Source: Algibacter sp. L1A34
GTDB taxonomy: Bacteria; Bacteroidota; Bacteroidia; Flavobacteriales; Flavobacteriaceae
DNA length: 64,000 nucleotides
NCBI RefSeq assembly: GCF_009796805.1
Contig: NZ_CP047029.1
Span: forward strand, 3,424,001-3,488,000
Reading direction: 5' to 3'
The notes beneath the pieces are model-generated. The model ran no database searches and was not told the origin of the DNA. It saw only the letters and a list, made by a program, of their open reading frames with translations. This document shows, piece after piece, positions 1 to 8,769 of the stretch. Numbering within the stretch: position 1 is the first letter of the stretch; each line of letters opens with the position of its first letter. The position numbers and the translations under genes are program-made.

Positions 1-868
1 TTTTATCTATGCAACCTTCTAAAACATCTAATTTCATGGCACTTACAGGGTGCATAAAAAACGGAATAGAATAACGTGATGTACCCCAAAGTTCTTTTGG
101 AGGGTTTACAACACGGTGTATTGTTGATTTTAATTTATTATTTGTGTGTCGCGATAGCATATCACCAACATTAATCATTAATTCATCATCTTCTGCAATG
201 GCATCAATCCATTCACCTTCGTGATTTTGTACTTGTAAACCGCGACCTTGTGCTCCCATTAACAGTGTGATTAAATTAATGTCACCATGTGCAGCGGCAC
301 GAACAGCTTCTTTAGGCTCTTCATTAATTGGAGGATAATGTATTGGGCGTAAAATAGAATTTCCGTTGTGTATATAATCATCAAAATAAGTCTCTTCTAG
401 GTTAAGGTGTAAAGCTAATGCACGTAGCACATATTTAGCCGTTTTCTCTAACATTCTATAGGTTTCTTCGCCTATCTTATTAAAATTAGGCAGCTCTTTA
501 ACGGTAACGTTTTCTGGATATTCAGCTTTGAGCTCGTCATTATCATCTACATATTGTCCAAAATGCCAAAATTCTTTTAAATCACCTTCTTTTTTACCTT
601 TAGCACTTTCTTTTCCAAAAGAAACATAACCACGTTGACCACCAATTCCAGGGATTTCGTATTTCCGTTTAGTTTCAGTTGGTAACTCAAAAAAGTTCTT
701 TACTTCTTGATATAAATTTTCGACTAGAGCATCATTTAGAAAGTGACCTTTCAATGCTACAAATCCAATCTCTTCATATGCTTTACCAATGGCATCAACA
801 AATTGTTGTTTTTTGGTGCTATCGCCCGAAGTAAAATCTTTTAAATTAACGCTAGGTATAATATTCAT
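1..868 (-). CDS. 2-oxoglutarate/Fe(II)-dependent oxygenase (isopenicillin N synthase-like), 3' end cut by window
   Basis: Read on the minus strand from ATG at 868; 289 codons are present and the C-terminus lies outside the window. The product resembles cytosolic isopenicillin N synthase-type dioxygenases, which use 2-oxoglutarate, O2 and Fe(II) to oxidise small molecules. An N-terminal DIOX_N-like part (about 1-110) precedes the double-stranded beta-helix core. The iron ligands are visible as H194-x-D196 and H251, and R265-x-S267 matches the co-substrate binding RxS. The substrate cannot be told from the sequence. It is divergent from the E1 dehydrogenase gene, with a 123-bp shared promoter region. 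Family assignment is firm; specific function is open. Confidence 0.88.
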   Translation of the reverse strand, partial: MNIIPSVNLKDFTSGDSTKKQQFVDAIGKAYEEIGFVALKGHFLNDALVENLYQEVKNFFELPTETKRKYEIPGIGGQRGYVSFGKESAKGKKEGDLKEFWHFGQYVDDNDELKAEYPENVTVKELPNFNKIGEETYRMLEKTAKYVLRALALHLNLEETYFDDYIHNGNSILRPIHYPPINEEPKEAVRAAAHGDINLITLLMGAQGRGLQVQNHEGEWIDAIAEDDELMINVGDMLSRHTNNKLKSTIHRVVNPPKELWGTSRYSIPFFMHPVSAMKLDVLEGCIDK

Positions 869-895
869 TATTAAGTAATTTTAATCTATGTAATA

Positions 896-903
896 CAAAT
901 GTA
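896..903 (-). promoter_or_regulatory. candidate -7 element of the oxygenase gene
   Basis: On the minus strand this reads TACATTTG, an exact match to the Bacteroidota -7 consensus TAnnTTTG, 27 bp before the ATG at 868. No clear -33 TTTG is visible. Confidence 0.5.
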
Positions 904-962
904 CAAAAACATTGGGGAGTTTTGTAATCTCTATTTCATATTCATAATTTGGCTAATTAGAC

Positions 963-970
963 TATATTTG
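963..970 (+). promoter_or_regulatory. candidate -7 element of the E1 dehydrogenase gene
   Basis: TATATTTG matches TAnnTTTG exactly and lies 21 bp before the ATG at 992, implying a short leader. No good -33 element is visible. Confidence 0.5.
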
Positions 971-991
971 ATAGACTAAACGGATTCTTTT

Positions 992-2983
992 ATGACTTCT
1001 AGCCACATCAATTATCAAGAACACAATCTGGATCATTCTCTTTTGCTAGCATTATATAAAAACATGCTGAAAACTAGACTTATAGAAGAGAAGATGCTCG
1101 TTTTATTACGCCAAGGTAAAATTAGTAAATGGTTTTCGGGTATTGGCCAAGAAGCCATATCGGTAGGTGTAACAATGGCATTAAAGCCAAATGAATATAT
1201 ACTACCAATGCACCGAAACTTAGGGGTTTTTACTACGAGGAATATTCCGTTAAGGCGTTTATTTGCGCAATGGCAAGGCAAATTATCTGGTTTTACTAAA
1301 GGTCGAGACCGCTCTTTTCATTTTGGCACACAGGAGTATAAAATAATTGGAATGATTTCGCATTTAGGTCCGCAATTAGGTGTTGCCGATGGTATTGCAT
1401 TAGCTTCTAAACTAAAAGATAAAAAAGAAGTTACAGTTGTTTTTACTGGTGAAGGTGGTACAAGCGAAGGTGATTTTCATGAAGCTTTAAATGTGGCCTC
1501 CGTTTGGCAGTTACCCGTTTTATTTTGTGTTGAAAATAACGGGTATGGTTTATCTACGCCAACAAATGAACAATATAATTGTGTTAATATTGCCGATCGC
1601 GGACAAGGTTATGGCATAGAATCGCATATTATTGATGGGAATAATATAGTTGAAGTTTATACTAAAGTGAATGAAATTGCTGAAAGCGTTCGGAATAATC
1701 CTCGACCTATTTTAATAGAATTTAAAACCTTTAGAGTACGCGGTCATGAAGAGGCAAGTGGTACTAAATATGTTCCTAATAAACTTCTAGAATCTTGGTC
1801 GAAAAAAGACCCTATCCATAATTTTGAATCGTTTTTAAAAGAAAATAATATTTTAGATGAAGAAGAAAACAAACGATTAAAAGATGAAATTTTAAATGAA
1901 ATTAATGAACATTTAGATATTGCTTTTAATGAAGATAAAATTATTCCAAGTGTAGATAATGAAATAAATGATGTTTTTCAAATAGTTAAAAATGAGTCAA
2001 TTAAATCAAGTGGTAATTCAAAAGAAATTCGTTTTATCGATGCTATTTCCGATGGTTTAAAACAAAGTATGCAGCGTTATGGGGATTTGGTTATTATGGG
2101 GCAAGATATAGCAGAATACGGTGGCGCATTTAAAATAACTCAAGGTTTTATTGAAGCCTTTGGAAAAGATAGAATAAGGAATACACCCATTTGCGAATCT
2201 GCTATAATTGAAACGGCTTATGGATTATCGATTGCAGGAATTAAAAGTATTGTTGAAATGCAATTTGCAGATTTTGTGAGTTCAGGCTTTAACCCTGTGG
2301 TAAACTTATTGGCTAAATCTTACTATCGATGGAATCAAAATGCCGATGTGGTTATTAGAATGCCATGTGGCGGAGATGTTGGTGCAGGACCATTCCATTC
2401 GCAAACTAACGAGGCTTGGTTTACAAAAACTCCAGGTTTAAAAGTGGTATATCCAGCTTTTCCTTTTGATGCTAAAGGTTTATTAACTTCTGCTATTAAC
2501 GATCCCAATCCGGTGCTGTTTTACGAGCATAAAGGCTTGTATAGAAGTCTTCGGCAAGAAGTTCCTGTAGATTATTATACGCTCCCATTAGGAGAAGCTG
2601 CATTAATAAAAACCGGTACCGAAATTACAATTGTTAGTTATGGAGCTGCTGTACATTGGGCTTTAGAAACTTTAAATAACAATCCCAATATTTCAGCAGA
2701 TGTGATAGATTTAAGAACACTACAGCCCTTAGATTTAGAAACTATTTTTAATTCAGTAAAAAAGACAGGAAAAGTAATTATTCTTCAAGAAGACTCCTTA
2801 TTTGGTGGGATTGCTAGTGATATTTCAGCAGAAATTATGGAACATTGTTTTGAGAGTTTAGATGCTCCAGTAAAACGAGTGGCTAGTATGGACACACCCA
2901 TTCCATTTATAAAAGATTTAGAAGATCAATATTTGCCTAAAAATAGATTTGAAGAGGCGTTAATTACGTTATTAAATTATTAA
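992..2983 (+). CDS. 2-oxo acid dehydrogenase E1, alpha and beta subunits fused
   Basis: Thiamine-diphosphate-dependent E1 component of a 2-oxo acid dehydrogenase complex, most like branched-chain 2-oxoisovalerate dehydrogenase, which decarboxylates branched 2-oxo acids and hands the acyl group to lipoyl-E2. Residues ~20-330 are the alpha half, with the TPP/Mg motif starting GEGG (153-156) and ending ENN (181-183). Residues ~345-663 are the beta (transketolase pyrimidine plus C-terminal) half. The two subunits are one 663-residue chain, as is common in Bacteroidota. No E2 or E3 gene is adjacent, so substrate preference (branched-chain versus pyruvate) is inferred from overall likeness only. 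A hairpin terminator follows immediately. Confidence 0.9.
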   Translation: MTSSHINYQEHNLDHSLLLALYKNMLKTRLIEEKMLVLLRQGKISKWFSGIGQEAISVGVTMALKPNEYILPMHRNLGVFTTRNIPLRRLFAQWQGKLSGFTKGRDRSFHFGTQEYKIIGMISHLGPQLGVADGIALASKLKDKKEVTVVFTGEGGTSEGDFHEALNVASVWQLPVLFCVENNGYGLSTPTNEQYNCVNIADRGQGYGIESHIIDGNNIVEVYTKVNEIAESVRNNPRPILIEFKTFRVRGHEEASGTKYVPNKLLESWSKKDPIHNFESFLKENNILDEEENKRLKDEILNEINEHLDIAFNEDKIIPSVDNEINDVFQIVKNESIKSSGNSKEIRFIDAISDGLKQSMQRYGDLVIMGQDIAEYGGAFKITQGFIEAFGKDRIRNTPICESAIIETAYGLSIAGIKSIVEMQFADFVSSGFNPVVNLLAKSYYRWNQNADVVIRMPCGGDVGAGPFHSQTNEAWFTKTPGLKVVYPAFPFDAKGLLTSAINDPNPVLFYEHKGLYRSLRQEVPVDYYTLPLGEAALIKTGTEITIVSYGAAVHWALETLNNNPNISADVIDLRTLQPLDLETIFNSVKKTGKVIILQEDSLFGGIASDISAEIMEHCFESLDAPVKRVASMDTPIPFIKDLEDQYLPKNRFEEALITLLNY

Positions 2984-2990
2984 TAAAATA

Positions 2991-3028
2991 ATATTGAGTT
3001 ATTCTGTTGCCGCAAAATAACTCAATAT
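2991..3028. terminator. bidirectional hairpin between convergent genes
   Basis: Perfect 13-bp inverted repeat (2991-3003 with 3016-3028) around a 12-nt loop, placed between the ends of the E1 gene and the ExbD gene. It would serve both strands, though the flanking T runs are short. Confidence 0.65.
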
Positions 3029-3044
3029 CTAACTTGTTTTAATT

Positions 3045-3599
3045 CTATTTGGTTTCAGCTTCCGATAGAATAAACGGGTAAGCATTTTTTACTTTCTGTA
3101 AATCTGCTTTGGATAGATTATCAACCGACTTTTTTAGAACATTGGCAGCATAATTACTCCTTAATTCATAATAAGCTTTCGATAATTCATTTTGAACAGC
3201 CACAAATTGCTTGTAAGTAGTTTGTTTTCCGTTTTGAAGAGAAACTACGGCATCTTTCGGGTTATCAGAAGCATTTGGGAATTTATTACCGTTGCAATAC
3301 AAACAAGTAGCGTCTCCATTATTATCCAAAAAGACTTTTGTAGCCTCTTTTAAATTGGCTAGAGCTACTTTTTCATTTTCAACCATAATTTCATCGTTAT
3401 TATTAATAACAATGCGTAAAATGTTGCGCTCATGTTTTAAGCTTTCACAATCTCCAGTTGGGCACTCGGCTGGCAAAACGCGATTAATTCCTGCATCGGA
3501 GGAAATAGTTGCTGTTACTAAAAAGAAAATAAGTAGTAAAAATGCAATGTCGGCCATAGAACCCGCATTAACTTCTGGTACTTCTTTTGAATGTCTCAT
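3045..3599 (-). CDS. exbD: ExbD/TolR-family biopolymer transport protein
   Basis: Inner-membrane proton-channel partner of the TonB or Tol energy-coupling system. Residues ~15-34 form the single N-terminal membrane helix carrying the conserved Asp in 'MADIAFLLLIFF'; the rest is a periplasmic domain. The cysteine pair CLYC in the periplasmic part resembles flavobacterial ExbD proteins as I recall them. ExbD genes usually sit beside exbB and tonB or a second exbD; here no partner is adjacent and 556 bp of non-coding DNA lies upstream, so this looks like a stand-alone paralogue. Family is confident; which transducer it serves is unknown. Confidence 0.88.
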   Translation of the reverse strand: MRHSKEVPEVNAGSMADIAFLLLIFFLVTATISSDAGINRVLPAECPTGDCESLKHERNILRIVINNNDEIMVENEKVALANLKEATKVFLDNNGDATCLYCNGNKFPNASDNPKDAVVSLQNGKQTTYKQFVAVQNELSKAYYELRSNYAANVLKKSVDNLSKADLQKVKNAYPFILSEAETK

Positions 3600-4155
3600 A
3601 AATGTTAAAATTTAAATGTTAATATGAAATCAAGACACACAAAAACGATACCATAAAAAGAAGATAATTGCTGAAAAACAAGATTGCACTAGTTGTTCGA
3701 ATAAACAGTATGGAAGTTTAAAGTGTTTTAAATCAGATTCTAACGAGAGTTTCTTGTTGAAAATGGGCTTTTTTATCTTTAAAGTTATTTAAAAATTCAT
3801 CTTTTTTAAAAGGGAACTACTGGTTACCATATTAATGTTAAAATTATTGTATTGCCTGCTGTTAATGGGGTCTTAGAGATATTATAACGCTGTTTAGTTT
3901 TACAGTAAATAGAACATAAATCAATTAAAAAAAATAATGTAATAGCGTTTCTAGACATCAATTATTATTCCCAGTATACCGTTCTTTAAATTACCGTATT
4001 AAAATAATTATTTAATCCATAATTCTATTAAAATATAATTTAACCCCTTCTCAAATGGAAAAAATTAATGGACTGAAACGATTTAAGCTTAAATGTTCTC
4101 ACCTTAACTTATATTTTTTTCTAAATTTGTATAAGTAATTTCGCAAATCAATATT
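3600..4155. other. 556-bp non-coding region between divergent genes
   Basis: AT-rich spacer between the divergent ExbD and MG2-like genes. No open frame with coding character was found on either strand. The only signal I can name is a -7 element (TAAATTTG) at 4122-4129 for the rightward gene. Confidence 0.6.
4122..4129 (+). promoter_or_regulatory. candidate -7 element
   Basis: TAAATTTG matches the Bacteroidota -7 consensus and lies 26 bp before the ATG at 4156. Confidence 0.5.
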
Positions 4156-6510
4156 ATGAAAAAACACTTTCTTTTACTCCTAATATTTCTTAATTTTTCT
4201 TCAACAGTTTTTTCTCAAATTAAATCTTCTGAGGATCTAATAAAAAAATATAATAAATATTTTGAATTAGAACGAGAAACAATATTTACGCACTTAAATA
4301 AGTCAATATTTTTTGAAGGTGAAGAAATTTGGTTTAAAAGTTATATTTATAATAATAATAAATATCAAACACCTTACGAAAGCACCACTAATATATATGT
4401 CAGTATTTTTAATGAAACCGGCAGTATAATAACTTCAAAACTTCTCTATGCCTCAAATGGTTATGTGAATGGAAATTTTTTAATTGACAAGAAATTCACT
4501 CCTGGGATTTATTACGTGAAGACCACCACGAATTGGATGAAAAATTTTAAAGAAGACTTGTCTCATGTTCAAATAATTGAAATTATGGGCAAAGGAGAAG
4601 AAGACACTAAAAACGTAGTAAGTGAAAATAAATATGATTTACAGTTTTTGCCCGAAGGTGGTCATATTGTTGAAAATGTAAACAATACTATTGGTTTTAA
4701 ATTACTCGATGAACAGGGGAATGGTGTTGTAATTAGCGAAGGAACTGTTTTTGATAAAAACAAAAATATAATTACAACTTTTAAAAGCAATCAATTTGGG
4801 TTAGGGAAATTTGTGCTAAATGCTAAAGAAAACAATAATTACACTGTTAATGTTACTATGACAAACGGTAAAACCATTAGCAAACCAGTTGGATTGATTG
4901 AGAAAAAAGGTATCTCTTTTAAAGTTGCGGTTACCAATGGTAACAATGTAATTATTGCTTTGGAAACCAACCCATTTACTATTAATGATTTAATAGGTAA
5001 ACCTTACTATTTATTGATACATAGAGACAGCCAGATCATAAAATTAAAAATTGATTTTGAAGAAGGTAAACTAAACTATTTTCTAAATGTAAAAAAGCCA
5101 GAATTGTTACCAGGTATAAATATACTCACTTTAGTTAATGAAAATTATAAACCTATAGCAGAAAGATTAATATTTAATAATTTAAAAACTCCAATTAAAG
5201 ACATTGAAGTTGCAAGTGTAGTAACACAAAAAGATTCGAGCACGGTAAAACTTAAAACAAATATTAAAACAGAAATTAATCCGAGCTTTAGTGTATCAGT
5301 TTTGCCAGCGTCTAATGAATCCTACAAGAATCAGTCTACGATAATGGTATCATTTTTATTAGCTCCATATATTAAAGGCCATATAGAAAAGCCGTATTAT
5401 TATTTCAGTGATATTGATCACAAGACGCTATATGATTTAGATTTGTTATTATTAAACCAAGGATGGAGTAGGTATAATTGGGATAATATCTTTAAAGATC
5501 AGCCAAGAGCTAATTATGCATTTGAAACAGGATTTCAAATAAAGGGAAGTCTTAATAATTACAAACAAAAAACAGGAGATTTGATGGTGTTGTCTTCTTC
5601 GGCAAATCAAATTCATGAATCAGCCGTTATTGAAAATTCAACTTTTAGTTTTGAAAATTTATTTTTAGCGGATGATACAAGTGTTAATTTTAGTTTAAAA
5701 AATAAAAACGGGAAATTAACAAAACCATTTTTATACGTTAATATATTTCCAAAAGGTATTAAAGATAACTTAGAAGATTTAAGTACTTATCCCAAAAATA
5801 AATTACGCAATCAACAAACGGAAAAAACATTTAATAATCTCATAGCGTCTACGCTTTTAGATACTGTATTATTAAAAGCTCGCGCTAAAAATAAGACACC
5901 TAAAAACAAGCCATTAATATCCATGCATGGGGCCAAATATATTAATTTAGCCGAATCTGATTTTCAAAATGAGACTTTAGCAAGTATAATTAGAAAAAAT
6001 GGATTTGATGTTGTTACTACATTTGATAATGTGGTTATTCGTACCAAACGAATAGTGCCTGGGAATCCAGTACCGTCTATTTATGTGGATAACATGCCAC
6101 TGTTTGATGATTTTAGAACATTAGTAGGTCTTAGAGCTTTGGATGTTGAAGATATGTATATTAGTCGCATGCCAAATCCTGGGGATTCACCAGCTGGAAC
6201 CATCAAAATATTTACCAGAAACGGAGGTGGCGTGAGTACTACCGATGATGAATATCACACTATTGATAATATATTTGGATTTTCAGTTCCTAAAGAATAT
6301 TATAAGCCTAATTATAAAAATACTAGCTCAGATACGTTCTTAAAATTTGGAACTATTCATTGGATACCAAATATTACACCTAATGATAAAGGAGAATTAA
6401 CTTTTAAAGTTCCAAATTATGATTCAGATAGTATAAAACTTTATATTGAAGGTATGTCTGCCGAAGGTTATTTATGGTCTAAAAGAGAATCTATTAACTT
6501 AGCGAGATAG
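4156..6510 (+). CDS. secreted macroglobulin-domain protein with TonB plug-like C-terminal region
   Basis: 784-residue exported protein with a clear signal peptide (about 1-21, ending TVFSQ). The segment near residues 45-66 ('LNKSIFFEGEEIWFKSYI') is the typical start of the MG2-like extracytoplasmic domains found in large Bacteroidota proteins annotated as 'TonB-dependent receptor plug domain-containing'. Around residues 670-720 a plug-like stretch (IYVDN...IKIFTRNGGG) occurs, but no outer-membrane beta-barrel of the needed length follows, so it cannot be a complete receptor. It is probably periplasmic or surface-exposed. Function is unknown. It is monocistronic, with its own -7 element and 365 bp of downstream spacer. 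Confidence 0.8.
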   Translation: MKKHFLLLLIFLNFSSTVFSQIKSSEDLIKKYNKYFELERETIFTHLNKSIFFEGEEIWFKSYIYNNNKYQTPYESTTNIYVSIFNETGSIITSKLLYASNGYVNGNFLIDKKFTPGIYYVKTTTNWMKNFKEDLSHVQIIEIMGKGEEDTKNVVSENKYDLQFLPEGGHIVENVNNTIGFKLLDEQGNGVVISEGTVFDKNKNIITTFKSNQFGLGKFVLNAKENNNYTVNVTMTNGKTISKPVGLIEKKGISFKVAVTNGNNVIIALETNPFTINDLIGKPYYLLIHRDSQIIKLKIDFEEGKLNYFLNVKKPELLPGINILTLVNENYKPIAERLIFNNLKTPIKDIEVASVVTQKDSSTVKLKTNIKTEINPSFSVSVLPASNESYKNQSTIMVSFLLAPYIKGHIEKPYYYFSDIDHKTLYDLDLLLLNQGWSRYNWDNIFKDQPRANYAFETGFQIKGSLNNYKQKTGDLMVLSSSANQIHESAVIENSTFSFENLFLADDTSVNFSLKNKNGKLTKPFLYVNIFPKGIKDNLEDLSTYPKNKLRNQQTEKTFNNLIASTLLDTVLLKARAKNKTPKNKPLISMHGAKYINLAESDFQNETLASIIRKNGFDVVTTFDNVVIRTKRIVPGNPVPSIYVDNMPLFDDFRTLVGLRALDVEDMYISRMPNPGDSPAGTIKIFTRNGGGVSTTDDEYHTIDNIFGFSVPKEYYKPNYKNTSSDTFLKFGTIHWIPNITPNDKGELTFKVPNYDSDSIKLYIEGMSAEGYLWSKRESINLAR

Positions 6511-6875
6511 GCTTATTTTTTTCGCATCAAGTTTTTATGAAAATTATATTGAAGACAAATTATGCCCATAAAATGTATTATACAGATGTAGTTGTTTTAT
6601 ATAATTTATTCTTACAAAGAATATTATAAGCCGTTTAGCATTCTCATAAATTCAATTTTCCTTATTAGAAGAAGTGTTCATTTAAATGAAATATAATAAT
6701 TTGTCACTAATAATCATGTGATTATAAACGTTGATATATTTTAGGAACGGTTATTGTATTAATTTTTTCCTAAATAGAAACGGGTATAATTGCGATTTAA
6801 ATGATAACATTTATCTTTGAAACATAATTATAGCAAATTTGTTGCCTATTATAATTAAAAGACACCGAACAACCA
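6511..6875. other. 365-bp non-coding region
   Basis: AT-rich spacer with no coding frame of note. Its right end carries the promoter of the next gene (6790-6819). Confidence 0.6.
6790..6819 (+). promoter_or_regulatory. sigma-A promoter, -33 and -7 elements
   Basis: TTG at 6790-6792, a 19-bp spacer and TATCTTTG at 6812-6819 fit the Bacteroidota TTTG-N19-TAnnTTTG promoter closely. The ATG at 6876 follows about 50 bp after the expected start site. Confidence 0.65.
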
Positions 6876-7553
6876 ATGAAGTTTTATTATTCATTTTTTA
6901 TACTTTTATTTTTCACTATCTCTAGTTTTGCCCAAATAGATAGTAGAAATAAGTCTACGCCATTCCCTGTTATTGAAAGGGAAAATGATTCTTTAAAAGC
7001 GGAAATTCCAAAACCTTCAACACCTATTGAAGCAAAGAGTGATCCTTTAAGTGGTATGAATGCTCCAAGAGTTTCAATAGATTTAAGTACTCCAAAAAGA
7101 CAATTATCTATGTTTCCTGAAGAAGAGTTTGGAAACCCTGGAGAATTATACGCCAAAAATCTAGACCGACAAGCTAAAGCAGTATTACCCGATGGTTATG
7201 GTGAAAATGCTGGATTAAAAGAAGATGCATTTTGGGGAGATTACCATACAAAATCTTTATCTATACAAGTTAAATATAGGGATTATAGTGCTGTTGATGG
7301 TGATTTATTGCGTGTCTATGTAAATGGAGATGTTATAAGGTCTAATGTATATTTAACCAGAGGTTTTAGTGGTTTTACGCTAAAATTATTGGAGGGCTCT
7401 AATAAAATTGATTTTTTTGCCATCAATACAGGAGCTTCTGGACCAAATACTGCTGAATATCGTATTGTAGATGATACAGGCGCTGTTATAGCTAGTAAAG
7501 TATGGGCATTAGAAAAAGGAGTGAAAGTTACTGTTGTGGTGGTTAAGGATTAG
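6876..7553 (+). CDS. secreted hypothetical protein
   Basis: 225 residues with a signal peptide (1-19, ending SSFAQ), so the product is exported. Residues ~20-115 are proline- and serine-rich and probably extended; residues ~120-225 look like a compact beta-sandwich ('LRVYVNGDVIRSNVYLT', 'NKIDFFAINTGASGP'). I do not recognise a named family, although the architecture resembles conserved uncharacterised flavobacterial proteins. It is a single gene with a good promoter, convergent with the aldo/keto reductase. Confidence 0.7.
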   Translation: MKFYYSFFILLFFTISSFAQIDSRNKSTPFPVIERENDSLKAEIPKPSTPIEAKSDPLSGMNAPRVSIDLSTPKRQLSMFPEEEFGNPGELYAKNLDRQAKAVLPDGYGENAGLKEDAFWGDYHTKSLSIQVKYRDYSAVDGDLLRVYVNGDVIRSNVYLTRGFSGFTLKLLEGSNKIDFFAINTGASGPNTAEYRIVDDTGAVIASKVWALEKGVKVTVVVVKD

Positions 7554-7604
7554 TTTCACCCAGAACAACAATAACTTTTTTATTTAAATTGTATGGTCTT
7601 CCCT

Positions 7605-8618
7605 TTAAGAAAGCACCTCTTCAATACGTTTTAATTCTTCCTCAGTAAATTCTAAATTATCTAAAGCCTTTACATTTTCTTTTAATTGATTTGTAGAACT
7701 CGCACCAATTAATACCGACGCCACTTGCTTTTGTCTTAAAATCCAAGCAATAGCCATTTGTGATAGTTTTTGCCCGCGAGATTCAGCAATTTCAGCAAGT
7801 TTCTTTATCTTTTCAATATTCTCGTTTACGGTTTCTGTGTTTAAATACGTTAAATCCTTTGCCGCTCTCGAATCTTTAGGAATACCATGTAGATATTTAT
7901 CGGTAAGCATACCTTGTGCCAATGGTGAAAAGGTAATGCAACCCACGCCATTATCTTCTAAGGTATCTAAAAGGCCATCTTCAACCCAACGATCTAACAT
8001 AGAATACCTCGCTTGGTGTAAAATAAAAGGTACATTATATTCGCGCAATAACTCAGCAGCACGTTGTGTTTCTGCTGGCTGATAATTAGAAATACCAACA
8101 TATAAGGCTTTTCCTTGTCTCACAATATCGGCAAGTGCTCCCATGGTTTCCTCTAAAGGTGTATCAGGATCTGGACGATGATGATAGAAAACATCAACAT
8201 AATCCAAATTCATACGTTTTAAACTTTGGTCTATACTAGAAATCAAGTATTTTCTAGAACCTAAATTCCCGTAAGGTCCAGGCCACATATCGTAACCTGC
8301 TTTGGTGGCAATAAACATTTCATCTCTATAATTTTTAAAATCATTTTTAAAGATGGTACCAAAATTTTCTTCGGCAGAACCATAAGGAGGTCCGTAGTTA
8401 TTGGCTAAATCAAAATGTGTAATTCCTAAATCGAATGCACATCGTAAAACGGATCTAGCATTTTGAATATTATCAATAAAACCAAAGTTATGCCATAAAC
8501 CCAATGAAATAGCAGGTAGTAAAACACCACTGTTTCCAGACCTTTTATAGGTCATGGTATCATATCGTTTGGGGTTTGCTAAATAGCTTTGATCTCCCGA
8601 CTTATCGTTAATTTGCAT
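7605..8618 (-). CDS. mgrA: aldo/keto reductase, YghZ/MgrA type
   Basis: 337-residue cytosolic NADPH-dependent (beta/alpha)8 reductase. It follows E. coli YghZ (L-glyceraldehyde 3-phosphate reductase) closely along its length, including 'LPAISLGLWHNFG', 'FDLANNYGPP' with the catalytic Tyr, 'STKAGYDMWPGPYG' in a near-identical form and 'LKRMNLDYVDVFYHHRPD'. The family reduces L-glyceraldehyde 3-phosphate and methylglyoxal-type aldehydes. The ATG at 8618 gives an N-terminus 'ANPKRYDTMTYKRSGNSG' that aligns with the start of the family. It is a stand-alone gene. Confidence 0.88.
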   Translation of the reverse strand: MQINDKSGDQSYLANPKRYDTMTYKRSGNSGVLLPAISLGLWHNFGFIDNIQNARSVLRCAFDLGITHFDLANNYGPPYGSAEENFGTIFKNDFKNYRDEMFIATKAGYDMWPGPYGNLGSRKYLISSIDQSLKRMNLDYVDVFYHHRPDPDTPLEETMGALADIVRQGKALYVGISNYQPAETQRAAELLREYNVPFILHQARYSMLDRWVEDGLLDTLEDNGVGCITFSPLAQGMLTDKYLHGIPKDSRAAKDLTYLNTETVNENIEKIKKLAEIAESRGQKLSQMAIAWILRQKQVASVLIGASSTNQLKENVKALDNLEFTEEELKRIEEVLS

Positions 8619-8739
8619 GTTCTTTAAATTTAGATAATGTAAATGTATAAATTAGTTTTCAAATTTGCTTCAAACTGAGAAATCAAAATTCATTTTAAAT
8701 TTTCACTAAGAACATACAGTAAAAACCCTTTAAAGGTGT

Positions 8740-8747
8740 TATTTTTG
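8740..8747 (+). promoter_or_regulatory. candidate -7 element of the helicase gene
   Basis: TATTTTTG matches TAnnTTTG, 22 bp before the ATG at 8770. Confidence 0.45.
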
Positions 8748-8769
8748 CAGCCACTTTAAAGAATATTTC

